The notes under the pieces were generated by a model, which worked only from the letters and a program-made list of their open reading frames with translations, did not search any database and had not been told where the DNA came from. DNA of 64,000 nucleotides from Chloroherpetonaceae bacterium (lineage in GTDB: Bacteria > Bacteroidota > Chlorobiia > Chlorobiales > Thermochlorobacteraceae), in assembly GCA_025056565.1 (NCBI GenBank), contig JANWWA010000001.1:283966-347965 (forward strand). Reading direction: 5' to 3'. The first letter of the stretch is position 1; the number at the start of each line of letters is the position of its first letter. Below, piece by piece: positions 35,500 to 45,233 of the stretch. Made by a program: the position numbers and the translations under genes.

Positions 35500-35639
35500 A
35501 AAGCCATCTTCAACATCGGCGTTGTAAAATACCTGCTTCTTGCCTTTTGTTGTCGCTACTGGTGAGAGAGCAGGCAGATATTAGATATTCATTCCTGAGC
35601 CGCAAATTTTTTACCTGCTCACAGCGTAGCGTGATGCCC

Positions 35640-35674
35640 GCTGCAAAACGAAATAGGGAAGCTTTCGGCTTCCC
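35640..35674 (-). terminator. Hairpin terminator after dxs
   Basis: GGGAAGC (35656-35662) and GCTTCCC (35668-35674) with a five-base loop; on the minus strand TATTTCGTTTTG follows. The T-run is weak. It lies 24 bases after the dxs stop. Confidence 0.55.
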
Positions 35675-35697
35675 CTTTCGCACAACTTTTTCTACTT

Positions 35698-37650
35698 CTA
35701 CTCTGCCACTGCTTGCAGCTCTTCTGCATTGAGAAATGCCAGCACGCGTCGGCAGATGCTTTCTGGGTCTAAGCCCACTTCTTTGTGCAGTTCAGCAGGC
35801 TGACCGTGGTCGATAAATCGGTCTGGCAGACCAATCACCAGCACTCTATTGCTGTAACCTTTCTCTTGCAGGTATTCCAAGACTGCACTACCGAATCCCC
35901 CTTTGATGGTATTTTCTTCCACTGTGACGAGTCGCTCATACTTTTCGCAAAGTTCATCAATGAGCGCCGTGTCGAGTGGTTTGACGAAGCGCATATTTGC
36001 CACTGCCGCCGAGATACCCTGTTCAGCCAGAAGGTCAGCCGCTTTCATGGCATGATTGGTCATTACGCCAATGCCCAAGAACGCAATATCTTCGCCGTTG
36101 CGCAGTAGCTCACCCTTACCAATCTCCAGTTGCCTGAACTCCTTGCGCATCGGCACGCCTACAGCATTGCCACGCGGGTAGCGCACTGCGATGGGTCCTG
36201 CGTCATACTTTACAGCTGTATAAAGCATATCGCGCAGTTCTTGTTCGTTCATCGGTGCCATAATCACCATATTCGGTATTAGCCGCAGGTATGACAGGTC
36301 AAATGCACCGTGATGTGTTGGACCATCTGCGCCCGCTAAACCGCCTCGATCCATTGCAAAAACCACATTCAGGTTCTGCAGTGCAACATCATGAATAATT
36401 TGGTCATATGCGCGTTGCAAGAAGGTAGAGTAGATAGCCACCACGGGTTTCATTCCTTGGGTTGCCAGTCCTGCAGCGAAGGTTACAGCATGCTGCTCAG
36501 CGATGCCCACATCGAAGAAGCGTTCTGGGATTGCTTTCTCCAAAATCTTGAGCGAGGTGCCTGATGGCATAGCAGCTGTAATCCCAATGATGCGCTCATC
36601 CATTCTGGCCAGCTCTGTAATCGTATTGCCAAACACATCTTGGTAGAGCGGTGGTGCATTTGGGTTGGGTGCTTTGAGCGATTTGCCTGTGATTTTGTCA
36701 AAAGCAGAGCTTTGTGCATGCCACTTCAACTGGTCTTCTTCAGCTGGCTTAAAACCTTTGCCCTTGATGGTAACAATATGCAAGAGTTTTGGGTGGGGCA
36801 TTTCGCGCAACTCGCGCAGTAGCTCAACAAGGTGAATTACATTATGCCCATCGACTGGACCAAAGTAGCGAAAGCCTAAGGCTTCAAAGAATTGTCCGGG
36901 CGTCAGCGCTGCTTTCAGTCCCTGCTCGAGGCTGCGGATAAATTGCCTTGCGCGCTCCCCAAGTTCGTTATCCATTCGGCTTAGGAGTTCCCAGATGTCA
37001 CGCCGAATTTTGTTGTAGGTTGAATTTGTGGTGAGGTCTGTGAGATATTCTTTCAGCCCTCCTACGTTTGGGTCGATTGACATACAGTTATCGTTCAGCA
37101 CGACGAGTACATCGGTCTTCAGATGCCCAATGTGATTCAGCCCTTCAAATGCCATTCCGCCTGTCATCGCCCCATCGCCAATGACTGCTACGATTTTGTA
37201 GTCGGCTTTTTTCAGGTCGCGCGCCACCGCCATCCCTGCTGCAGCTGAAATTGATGTCGAAGCATGCCCTACGCCGAAGGTATCATAGATGCTTTCGCTG
37301 CGCTTTGGGAAACCTGAAATGCCTTTGTATTGCCGATTAGTGTGGAAAACCCCTCGTCGCCCTGTCAGAATCTTGTGCACGTAGGCTTGATGTCCTACGT
37401 CCCAAATGAGCTGGTCTTTGGGCGTGTTATAGACATAGTGCAGCGCTACCGTGATGTCTGTCGCACCCAAGCTCGCACCAAAGTGTCCGCCGTATTGCGA
37501 AACAAGGTCAATGACAAACTCACGGCATTCTTGTGCAATAGCAGGAAGGTCGGAAATAGGAAATTTCTTTAGATCGTCGGGCGAATTGATGCGCGACAGA
37601 TACTTGCCGTAATTGACAAGATCCTCTCGAGGCTGTATGTGCTCTATCAT
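35698..37650 (-). CDS. dxs: 1-deoxy-D-xylulose-5-phosphate synthase
   Basis: 650 residues. First enzyme of the MEP route to isoprenoids: it joins pyruvate and glyceraldehyde 3-phosphate using thiamine diphosphate. Visible motifs are GDGAMTGGMAFEG with the Asn-containing VLNDNCMS that bind TPP-Mg, YGGHFGASLGATDI at the N-terminus, the transketolase motif DRGGLAGADGPTHHG, and the C-terminal transketolase domain. Full length. Isoprenoids feed quinones, carotenoids and, if present, bacteriochlorophyll side chains. It stands alone, and the GbsR-type gene upstream on the same strand is 109 bases away. Confidence 0.97.
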   Translation of the reverse strand: MIEHIQPREDLVNYGKYLSRINSPDDLKKFPISDLPAIAQECREFVIDLVSQYGGHFGASLGATDITVALHYVYNTPKDQLIWDVGHQAYVHKILTGRRGVFHTNRQYKGISGFPKRSESIYDTFGVGHASTSISAAAGMAVARDLKKADYKIVAVIGDGAMTGGMAFEGLNHIGHLKTDVLVVLNDNCMSIDPNVGGLKEYLTDLTTNSTYNKIRRDIWELLSRMDNELGERARQFIRSLEQGLKAALTPGQFFEALGFRYFGPVDGHNVIHLVELLRELREMPHPKLLHIVTIKGKGFKPAEEDQLKWHAQSSAFDKITGKSLKAPNPNAPPLYQDVFGNTITELARMDERIIGITAAMPSGTSLKILEKAIPERFFDVGIAEQHAVTFAAGLATQGMKPVVAIYSTFLQRAYDQIIHDVALQNLNVVFAMDRGGLAGADGPTHHGAFDLSYLRLIPNMVIMAPMNEQELRDMLYTAVKYDAGPIAVRYPRGNAVGVPMRKEFRQLEIGKGELLRNGEDIAFLGIGVMTNHAMKAADLLAEQGISAAVANMRFVKPLDTALIDELCEKYERLVTVEENTIKGGFGSAVLEYLQEKGYSNRVLVIGLPDRFIDHGQPAELHKEVGLDPESICRRVLAFLNAEELQAVAE

Positions 37651-37759
37651 AGTGTTTTTAGTGTTTCAGGATTGACTGCAAAGTGTCCGTTTTTTAAGCA
37701 AAGGGCAGCTAAGCTAAAAATTCACTTTACTTCGTAAAAATTCCCTTCTGTCATGACGC

Positions 37760-38272
37760 TCACTTGAACAGTTTAGCGAAGAAGCTAAAGAACCAACTCT
37801 CATCCGACTTGACGACCTTTTCGAGTGCTGCATCTATATTCTTTGCGAATCTTTCTACGTCCCTTACGATTGTTCGGAAGTTATCGTAGTCATCGCTGCG
37901 TTCTGGGCTTACCTGTTTCAGCTCGGCGATGACTTTGAGCAGCGGTTCAAGCTCACGCTTGCGGCGTTCTCGAGCAATCATTTTCGCCGCCTCAAAAATG
38001 TTCTTTTCTGCTACGAAGAACTCTTTTCGTTCACCCGGTTTATGCTCACGCTTTACCAGTCCCCAGTCAATTAGCTCGCGTAGGGTCATATTGACGTTGC
38101 CGCGCGAGACGCCCAGTGTTTGCATAATGTCTTCAGCACTGAGCGGCTCGACCGATACCAGCAGCAGCGCATGAATCTGCGCCATCGTGCGACTAATTCC
38201 CCAGTTTGACCCCAAAGCTCCCCAAGCCTGAATGAACTTCTCTTTTGCCTCGCTCAGTGTTAGTTTTTCCAC
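37760..38272 (-). CDS. GbsR/MarR family transcriptional regulator
   Basis: 170 residues starting at GTG 38272. A winged helix lies at about residues 35-80 (LLLVSVEPLSAEDIMQTLGVSRGNVNM... in two parts), with the recognition helix in SRGNVNMTLRELIDWGLV. The C-terminal half is a charged dimerisation helix, ending in an aromatic-rich tail (WFFSFFAKLF). GbsR-type regulators often control osmoprotectant, multidrug or membrane-related genes. A 10-bp inverted repeat just upstream is a likely operator, perhaps for self-control. TAAATTTG ends only about five bases before the start, so the mRNA may be leaderless or nearly so. Confidence 0.87.
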   Translation of the reverse strand: MEKLTLSEAKEKFIQAWGALGSNWGISRTMAQIHALLLVSVEPLSAEDIMQTLGVSRGNVNMTLRELIDWGLVKREHKPGERKEFFVAEKNIFEAAKMIARERRKRELEPLLKVIAELKQVSPERSDDYDNFRTIVRDVERFAKNIDAALEKVVKSDESWFFSFFAKLFK

Positions 38273-38291
38273 AACACAAATTTACTGTTCA

Positions 38292-38317
38292 AAACTTTCA
38301 AAAAAAATTGAAAGTTT
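38292..38317. promoter_or_regulatory. Inverted repeat, candidate operator of the GbsR-type gene
   Basis: AAACTTTCAA (38292-38301) and TTGAAAGTTT (38308-38317) are perfect complements with six A between. It sits 20 bases before the GbsR start and about 110 bases before the divergent surface-protein gene, so it could control both. Confidence 0.6.
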
Positions 38318-38426
38318 CGTCTTCAAGTTCCCGCCACTTTCATATTGATTTAACAGTTACTTAACTCAGCAGCCAGTATTTTTGAGCACTTAAACACGTC
38401 TTTGCACTCACTAAACACACCTCGTT

Positions 38427-40386
38427 ATGAAACATATCCTAAGATTTACTTGTTTTGCACTGGCGCTTTTCGCTACTGAGCGTGCAGCAGCGCAACTTTC
38501 GCCTACAGTTCTTGGCTCTTGGGGCACAGGCATTTATCGCAGTGCTGACCCACGCTCTGCGGAAATTTTGGCATATGATCCTCCCTCTCGCCGCTTGTTT
38601 GTGGTAAATAGTGTGAGCGACAATGTGCTGGTCTTGGATTTCAGCAATCCTGCTTCACCCCGTCTCATTGACTCCATTCGTTTCACTACTGGTTCGCCGA
38701 ACAGCATCGACATTCGCAATGGCATTTTAGCCGTTGCGGTAGATTCCACCAACCGTCAAGCATCGGGTAGAGTCTTTTTCTATCGTGCTGCGACTGCTGG
38801 CGCCACCAGCTCACCGCTGGCATCAGTGCAAGTCGGTGCACTGCCCGACATGCTTACCTTCACGCCAGATGGCCGATTTGTTCTTGTTGCCAATGAAGGC
38901 GAACCGAACAACTACAATGCTGGCAACATTGACCCTGAAGGCTCGGTGAGCATCATTGAAATTCCTGCTGCTGGTGCGCAAGCTATCACGCAGGCAAATG
39001 TGCGCACTGTAGATTTTCGCTCGCTCAATGGGCAAGAAACGGCACTGCGCGCACGTGGCGTGCGCATTTTCGGACCGCGCGCAACGGCGGCGCAAGACTT
39101 AGAGCCCGAATACATTGCTGTTCAAGGCGACACTGCTTATGTGGTCTGCCAAGAAAACAACGCAATTGCACTGGTGCGCATCAGCACGGCATCGTTCATT
39201 GGCATTCGCGGCTTGGGATTGAAAAACCATAACTTAGCTGGCTTCGGTCTTGACCCCAGCGACCGAGATAACGCCATCAGTATTGCACCGCGTCCTGTGT
39301 TCGGTATTTATCAGCCCGATGGCATTGCCGCATATAGCGTTGGCGGGCAGACTTTTCTCGTTACCGCCAACGAAGGTGATGCACGTGATGCTTACGCTGG
39401 CACCAATGAGCCAGAGACACGTGCAGGCGCTCTTAGCATTCGCTTAGACCCTACCGTATTTGGAGATACATCACGCACTACGGGGATTCGCCGTGATTCA
39501 CTTTTAGGACGCCTGCAGATTTCCGTTGCGATACCTGATACCACACCGACTGGTCTCTACCGCAGTTTGCAGTGCTTTGGTGGTCGCTCATTCTCAATTT
39601 TCCGAGTTGATCGTGATACGCTGGTTCGTGTCTATGACAGCGGTGAGGACTTCGAGCGCATTACCGCTGAGCGGTTTGCCGCTAACTTTAATGCCAATAA
39701 CACGAGTAATGACCGTGATAACCGCAGTGATGACAAAGGACCTGAGCCGGAAGACATCAAAATTGGTCGGGTCGGTGATAGCCTCTATGCGTTCATATGC
39801 GTTCATCGGCTTAGAGCGCATTGGCGGTGTGATGATTTACAATATCACTTCTCCGACTGCGCCTCGCTTCGTGGCATACATTAACAATCGCAATTTTGGC
39901 GTAACCCCTAGTGCGAGCACTGTGCTGGTTGGCGCGGCAGCTGGACCTGTTGCCGCTGACCGCGTCGGTGATTTGGGAGCAGAGGGATTACTGTTTATTC
40001 CGGGAAATCTGAGTCCCAACAACCGTCCCTTGCTTGTGGTTGCAAATGAAGTAAGCGGCACTGTTACGACCATTCAACTGAGTGCAGTTGCCTCTGTGGA
40101 GCGCCTGCCTGATGCGATGCCACATGGCTTTGCATTAGAACAGAACTATCCGAACCCGTTTAACCCGACCACTCACATCAAGTATTCCTTGCCGCAAACC
40201 GCACAAGTGAGCTTGAAAGTCTTTGACATTCTGGGTCGGGAAGTCGCAACGCTTGTGAGTGCGCGTCAAGCTGCTGGCGTCTATGTGGCAACGTTCAATG
40301 CAGCCAACTTGCCCAGCGGAATGTATTTCTATCGCTTGCAAGCAGGTGCATTTAGTGAGACGCGCAAAATGACGCTGGTGAAGTAA
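38427..40386 (+). pseudogene. Choice-of-anchor-I cell-surface protein with T9SS sorting domain, frameshifted
   Basis: Read across the frameshift this would be a protein of about 650 residues. The signal peptide is MKHILRFTCFALALFATERA. A beta-propeller-like body carries LVANEGEPNNYN and FLVTANEGDARDAYAG, the hallmarks of choice-of-anchor-I proteins. The C-terminal type IX sorting domain has FALEQNYPNPFNPTTHIKY, VFDILGREVATLV and GMYFYRLQAG. After DSLYAF (about 39800) the frame breaks because ten bases, TATGCGTTCA, are present twice in tandem. Removing one copy restores YAFIGLERIGGVMIYN. As it stands the first frame runs to 39884 and lacks the sorting signal. It may be a true mutation, an assembly error, or a phase-variable switch. 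Confidence 0.85.
39786..39805 (+). repeat. 10-bp tandem duplication that breaks the surface-protein frame
   Basis: TATGCGTTCA at 39786-39795 is repeated exactly at 39796-39805. The protein reads in frame on both sides if one copy is taken out. Confidence 0.95.
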
Positions 40387-40407
40387 GTCGTCTTTCGTTG
40401 GATGGAG

Positions 40408-40435
40408 AAGTGCTCTTTTGGGAGCACTTTTCTTT
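40408..40435 (+). terminator. Rho-independent terminator after the surface-protein gene
   Basis: AAGTGCTC (40408-40415), loop TTTTGG, GAGCACTT (40422-40429), then TTCTTT. It is 22 bases after the stop codon at 40386. Confidence 0.85.
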
Positions 40436-40497
40436 CCACTTGGCACGACGCTTTCGGCAAACTTCTCATCTGTTCCCAAAAGAGTTAGGCTGCGCCT

Positions 40498-40527
40498 AAA
40501 CCATAGGGGCGAGTTTTTACTCGCCCC
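40498..40527 (-). terminator. Terminator after the Wzc-type kinase gene
   Basis: On the minus strand GGGGCGAGT-AAAA-ACTCGCCCC (40506-40527) is followed by TATGGTTT. The long stem is convincing and the T-run is weak. It is 12 bases from the stop at 40540. Confidence 0.7.
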
Positions 40528-40539
40528 GTGCCTTTCGAT

Positions 40540-42945
40540 TTACGACTTAACCCCACTGAGTCGGTCAGAAATCACTTCAAAAAGGTTTTTCTTTCTTGAA
40601 GCGCCTTTGGATTCGTAGTAGTAGTTGTAGTAGCGATAATACTTGTAGTAAGAGCCATATGCTTTGTTCAGGTCAAAGTTGTTGAGCACATAGCCTAAAA
40701 TTGGTGCGTCGACTTTCATTAGCGCTTGTTTGGTGCGTTTTGCCAGCTCAAACTGAGTTTGTCCTGCTGCAAGAATCACTACAACCCCATCGGCATGTTG
40801 CGACAAAACCTGTGCATCAGTTACAGCCAGCACAGGTGGGCTATCAAACAGAATGATGTCAAACTGTGCCTTCATGTCTGCCAGAAAATCCTTCATTCTC
40901 GGCGCACCCAGCAGCTCCGATGGATTTGGCGGGATTGTGCCAGATGTAATAATGCTTAAGTTTGGCACGGGTGCTGTCCGCAGGACTTCTTCAATCTTCG
41001 AGCGTCCAACCAAGTAGTTTGTTAAGCCCGGCTCTTTGCTATACCCAAAAATGGAATGAATAACTGGGCGACGCAGGTCTGCATCAATCAGCAAGGTTTT
41101 CTGCCCGCCTTGCGCCAGCGTAATTGCAAGGTTTGAAATTGTTGTGGATTTACCTTCCTTCGGCGAGGAACTTGTTATGACATAAACTTTTCCTGCACTA
41201 CCATTTTCCTTTGCATTGTAAGAACTTGAAAAGAGAATAGCTGTTCGCAGCGAGCGATAGGCTTCTGAGACAGCACTCTTCGGGTCGAGGTGCGTTACAA
41301 GGTGCGAGGCAATTTTTTTGTATTCTGCTTCGGGCCCTTCAATCACTTTCACGCTGGTGCCAGATTTGTCGCGCACGGTATCGTCAAACGTTTCAATGAC
41401 GGGAATTGTAGCCAGCAGTGACCCCAGCTTTTCTGCTTGCTCTGGTGTGTGAATGTTTTTATCGAGAAACTGAATGAGCATCACAACCCCTATGCCAAGT
41501 GTCAGTCCTACAACAATACTCAGTATGATATTGACTTTTCTATTTGGACCGACGGGGAAGGGGTTTGGTATAGCCCAGTCAATAATTTCAACGCCGCTTG
41601 GAACTTGCTCCTCTGCAATCAGCGCCTCTTGGTATCGTTTCTCCAACAGCGAGAAAAGCTCCTCCAGCGTTTTATTGTTGCGCTGCAATCGTGCAAACTC
41701 AATGTTTTTGCCCGGTGTTTTCAGAAACGCTTTGTCATATTCTTCTGCTAGCTCTTTGTATGCTTTGAGACGCGTCTGCACAGCCACGATTTGCAGCTCT
41801 GTCTCCAGCTTCTTTTTGTATAGCTCACGGAAATACTCTGTGTTGTTCGTGTTCGCCAAGCCTTGCTTAACCTGTCGGTCGTAGGCTTGTTGGAGCTTTT
41901 TCTTGTAGGCTTCAATTTGGTCTTCGTATTGCTTCACACGCTCTTGCGCGCTCAGGTTATACTGTGTGCCGGGGTCTGCCAGTGCGCGGTCCCGTTCAAA
42001 TTCCAATCGTGCAATCTCTGCCTGAAACTGCTTGGCATAGGGGTCAATGGTCGCTTGCACTGCAGAGTTGGAAAGTTTCGGCTGTAAAGCTGCCAGCTCT
42101 TCATTATAAGCCTTGAGCGAAGCATTCAGTGCATTGAGCATCACGGTCGCTTCGTCCATTTGTGCAATAGCCTGCGAGTGCCGCTGAATCATTCTCGTCG
42201 CTTCCTCATTGAGTGCTACGACGCGATTTTGCTCCATAAAGGTTTGCAAGGCTCGCTCACTTTCTGCCAGTTGCCGCTTCTTCTGTGCCAGTTGGTCTTC
42301 AATAAATTGCCTGAGCACTCGTGCCGCATTGTTGGCTGACCGACGCTTTCGTTCCTGAAAAACCTCTGCAATCGCCCGCGACACAGTGGCTGCGTCCTCT
42401 GGATTTAGTGCGCGAAAGCCAATTGCAATGATATTGCTTCCCGGCACCTTAGAAGGCTGCACAAACATTCCCATTCGCACGCGCCCAGCAATCTCATCTA
42501 CGCTTGCAATCTTTCGCTCAGCATTCAAAATAATGTCCAGTGTGTCGCGCTTCTCGGCTGGGTTTTTGTAGACAGTTTGCAGGAGTTTATAGGCCACTTC
42601 TTCTGACACTGTGCGGCTTTTTAGAATTTCAATGTCGTCCACATTTGACTCGCGCTGCGAAAGGTCTAAGCTGATGACCACCGATGCTGTGGAACGGTTG
42701 TTGTTGACCAGCACAGTTGTAACCCCCTCATAAATGTCTGGCTGCGCCCGATTGATGAGATAACCTGCAAATACCGACGTCAGAAACACCGTGAGAATAA
42801 TCCACTTTCCTTTTGCAAACGCTCTCAGGTAGGCGTAAAACACATCGGCGTTGCTTTCATCTTCTTGCAGCATTTGCTGCAGCTGCTTGTAGTTTAGCGG
42901 TGTTTCGTTTGGCATTCTATATCCGTTTGATGTCGTGCGATCCAT
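40540..42945 (-). CDS. Wzc-type polysaccharide co-polymerase and tyrosine kinase
   Basis: 801 residues in one chain. Wzz domain with a first membrane helix at about residues 48-66 (WIILTVFLTSVFAGYLINRA), a long periplasmic coiled coil, a second helix at about 490-512, then the bacterial tyrosine kinase. The kinase has Walker A SSSPKEGKSTTISN, the A' motif LLIDADLRRP and Walker B FDIILFDSPPVL. The C-terminus has ten tyrosines in a row-like cluster (YGSYYKYYRYYNYYYESKG), the autophosphorylation tail. It controls length and export of capsule or exopolysaccharide. No Wza-type export protein is in the window. An alternative start is ATG 42915. Confidence 0.93.
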   Translation of the reverse strand: MDRTTSNGYRMPNETPLNYKQLQQMLQEDESNADVFYAYLRAFAKGKWIILTVFLTSVFAGYLINRAQPDIYEGVTTVLVNNNRSTASVVISLDLSQRESNVDDIEILKSRTVSEEVAYKLLQTVYKNPAEKRDTLDIILNAERKIASVDEIAGRVRMGMFVQPSKVPGSNIIAIGFRALNPEDAATVSRAIAEVFQERKRRSANNAARVLRQFIEDQLAQKKRQLAESERALQTFMEQNRVVALNEEATRMIQRHSQAIAQMDEATVMLNALNASLKAYNEELAALQPKLSNSAVQATIDPYAKQFQAEIARLEFERDRALADPGTQYNLSAQERVKQYEDQIEAYKKKLQQAYDRQVKQGLANTNNTEYFRELYKKKLETELQIVAVQTRLKAYKELAEEYDKAFLKTPGKNIEFARLQRNNKTLEELFSLLEKRYQEALIAEEQVPSGVEIIDWAIPNPFPVGPNRKVNIILSIVVGLTLGIGVVMLIQFLDKNIHTPEQAEKLGSLLATIPVIETFDDTVRDKSGTSVKVIEGPEAEYKKIASHLVTHLDPKSAVSEAYRSLRTAILFSSSYNAKENGSAGKVYVITSSSPKEGKSTTISNLAITLAQGGQKTLLIDADLRRPVIHSIFGYSKEPGLTNYLVGRSKIEEVLRTAPVPNLSIITSGTIPPNPSELLGAPRMKDFLADMKAQFDIILFDSPPVLAVTDAQVLSQHADGVVVILAAGQTQFELAKRTKQALMKVDAPILGYVLNNFDLNKAYGSYYKYYRYYNYYYESKGASRKKNLFEVISDRLSGVKS

Positions 42946-43034
42946 CGTCTCTTCGGCTCTTCGTTTTTGCGAGTTTTTTATTCACTCGAACTTGAAATTT
43001 ACTACTTCTTTTTTGCTTTTGAGCAACGCCTTGC

Positions 43035-44099
43035 TTATGCCACTGGTTTTTCGCTTGCAATTGCTTGTTCTGCACGGACGCCCGCTTCTTCTTTTGCCTG
43101 TGCAAGGAACGCTATCATGCCTAAGCTGGCATTTGTTAAAGTTTGCAGCGCAAAGGTAATCAAGGCAAAGCCAGATGCTTCTACACGCGCCACATCAAAG
43201 ACTTTTTCCAGCGTGATTTGACAGGCATATTGGTAAGTCCCCGCACCTGCTGGCGTAATCAGTTGTCCGAAGCCTGAAATGCTTAGCGTCGTGAGGGCTT
43301 CCATGACGCCCAGTGCATAACGTTCCTGCATTGAGAGCGCATAAAATGGTAGCAGCATTCCAAGTAGGTAAAGCACCCAGATAACTAGCGACGAGGCAAC
43401 AATTTCTGCATACTTGGCACGATTTTTCAACGAGGCTGTGCCTTCTATGAAGGCCCGTAAAGCATTGGCAATACGCTCTGCCCACTTCTTCGAGCGCTTC
43501 GCCAATACTGTCTCCGCCCAGCCTGCGATTTTCTCAGGGTAGAGCGACAGTATTGCAAACGCAGTAAGCAGCGCTACCGATGCCAGCAAGATGAGGTAGG
43601 TTGCAATCTCAAATGACACATTCAATCCCCAAAGCTTTACTTCACCAAAGGCGCCGTTTATCTTTGTGCGAAAAAAGAAAGCAGAGACGGCTAAAAGAAA
43701 CGCAAACATCAGCGTATCCAAAATGCGCTCAATCACAACAGAAGCCAGCACTTTTTTGGCGTCGAGCTTTTCTTGGCGTGCAAGGTTTACTGACTTCGTT
43801 ACTTCTCCAACTCGTGGCAAGACCATATTGACCGCATAGCCAATCATTGTTGCGTAGAAGAGATTCAGTAGGCTCATTTTTTCTTTGACCGTAGAAAGCA
43901 AAACGCCCCAGCGCCACGCCCGAATGATGTGGCTTAGCACCATTATTGCCACTGTGACAGTTAGCCAGCTGTAATTTGCTCCTGTGATCATCTGCCAGAG
44001 CTTTTCAAGGTCACTTTGTGTAAAATCTTTGAAGGCTAGCCAAAAGAATACACCTGCTATAACGAGCGAGACGCTATACTTGATGATTTGTTTGAGCAT
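43035..44099 (-). CDS. Flippase-like membrane protein (lysylphosphatidylglycerol synthase TM-domain family)
   Basis: 354 residues with about eight membrane helices. Family signatures are IIRAWRWGVLL, GYAVNMVLPRVGEVTK, SVVIERILDTLMF and GFGQLITPAGAGTYQY. This is the UPF0104/AglD-like group, in which some members carry lipids or lipid-linked sugars across the membrane. It lies 19 bases after the GT2 gene and 89 bases before the Wzc gene on the same strand, which makes a task in envelope glycan handling likely. The substrate is unknown. Confidence 0.88.
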   Translation of the reverse strand: MLKQIIKYSVSLVIAGVFFWLAFKDFTQSDLEKLWQMITGANYSWLTVTVAIMVLSHIIRAWRWGVLLSTVKEKMSLLNLFYATMIGYAVNMVLPRVGEVTKSVNLARQEKLDAKKVLASVVIERILDTLMFAFLLAVSAFFFRTKINGAFGEVKLWGLNVSFEIATYLILLASVALLTAFAILSLYPEKIAGWAETVLAKRSKKWAERIANALRAFIEGTASLKNRAKYAEIVASSLVIWVLYLLGMLLPFYALSMQERYALGVMEALTTLSISGFGQLITPAGAGTYQYACQITLEKVFDVARVEASGFALITFALQTLTNASLGMIAFLAQAKEEAGVRAEQAIASEKPVA

Positions 44100-44118
44100 T
44101 GATGTATCTATTAAGCTC

Positions 44119-45183
44119 CTATCGGCCTAGCAGAACTTTTCTTAGAACCACTAAGCCACCTGAGTGCTTGAAAATGTCACGGTCGCTTTGTGTGCGCGTT
44201 TTTTGCACGGCTCGACGTTTGGCAATGTTCTTTATAAAGTGCTGCACATTCCACCAGAGCGCCCGCCAGACATAGCGCACATACTCGCTAGCATAGCGCT
44301 GGTAGTAAATCAGCGCAGCCAGTTCCAGCAACACCCTAACTGGCAGCAGCCATAGCAAGCGCGACCATGACGCATTCTTGATAATCATCATCAGGTTGTT
44401 TCGGTGATTGAGGTAGATTTTTCGGGGATTGCCTGCTGCCAGTGTTGCCCCACCATAGTGATAGACCACCGCCTTTGGCACGCTAACAATGCGGTAGCCT
44501 GCAATTTTTAGTCGCCAGCATAAATCAATTTCTTCCATATGGGCGAAAAAATCATCATCGAAGGCACCGACCTGCTCAATGGCTTTTCGCCGCACCATCA
44601 TTGCCGCCCCTGAAGCCCAAAAAATATCCCGAGATTCATCATACTGACCATGGTCAGGTTCAACTGCATTGAAAACTCGCCCCAATGCATATGGATAGCC
44701 CAGCATATCCAGCATTCCGCCTGCCGCCCCAGCGTAGTCAAATACTTTTTCGCCCCGTAGCTTGGCTTGCATGGAGCGCAGCTTGGGCTGCAAGGCCGCA
44801 ATCCTTTCATCACTCTCTGCCACCTCAACCAAGTGCTCAATCCAGTCGGGTTCTTGCTCTGTGTCGTTGTTGAGGAAAATCACATACTTCCCTTCTGTGT
44901 GCCGAAAGCCAAAATTGCATCCACCTGCATAGCCCAAATTTCGCCCTGCACTGATGACTCGAATGCTACGATACTTCTCCAGTGCTAGCTTGATACTTTC
45001 GTCAACTGTGCCGTTATCGACAATTGTAACTAAGAAGTTTGCGTAGCGGGTTTTCTCCAGCGAGGCTAAGCACTTGTCTAAAATTTCCACACCGTTGAAG
45101 TGCGGGATAATCACATCTACGCTTGGCAGCGTCTTGTGTTCGCTTTTTTTCTTGCGGCTATGTTTTTGAATCGTGTCTATCAA
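44119..45183 (-). CDS. Glycosyltransferase family 2 (rhamnosyltransferase-like)
   Basis: 354 residues. GT-A fold: VDVIIPHFNGVEILDKCL at the N-terminus, GRNLGYAGGCNFGF, the metal-binding NNDTEQEP (DxD counterpart), WASGAAMMVRRKAIEQVGAFDD and the catalytic region FFAHMEEIDLCWRLK. One hydrophobic segment near residues 280-300 probably anchors it to the inner membrane. The pattern is that of WbbL-like enzymes, which add rhamnose or another deoxysugar to a lipid-linked glycan. First of three adjacent envelope genes (GT2, flippase-like, Wzc). It is not a good match to carotenoid glucosyltransferase. Confidence 0.9.
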   Translation of the reverse strand: MIDTIQKHSRKKKSEHKTLPSVDVIIPHFNGVEILDKCLASLEKTRYANFLVTIVDNGTVDESIKLALEKYRSIRVISAGRNLGYAGGCNFGFRHTEGKYVIFLNNDTEQEPDWIEHLVEVAESDERIAALQPKLRSMQAKLRGEKVFDYAGAAGGMLDMLGYPYALGRVFNAVEPDHGQYDESRDIFWASGAAMMVRRKAIEQVGAFDDDFFAHMEEIDLCWRLKIAGYRIVSVPKAVVYHYGGATLAAGNPRKIYLNHRNNLMMIIKNASWSRLLWLLPVRVLLELAALIYYQRYASEYVRYVWRALWWNVQHFIKNIAKRRAVQKTRTQSDRDIFKHSGGLVVLRKVLLGR

Positions 45184-45233
45184 ATTATCTACACATTAAA
45201 CTTGCTTACGCAAACAAGCAAAGCTAAAAAAAC

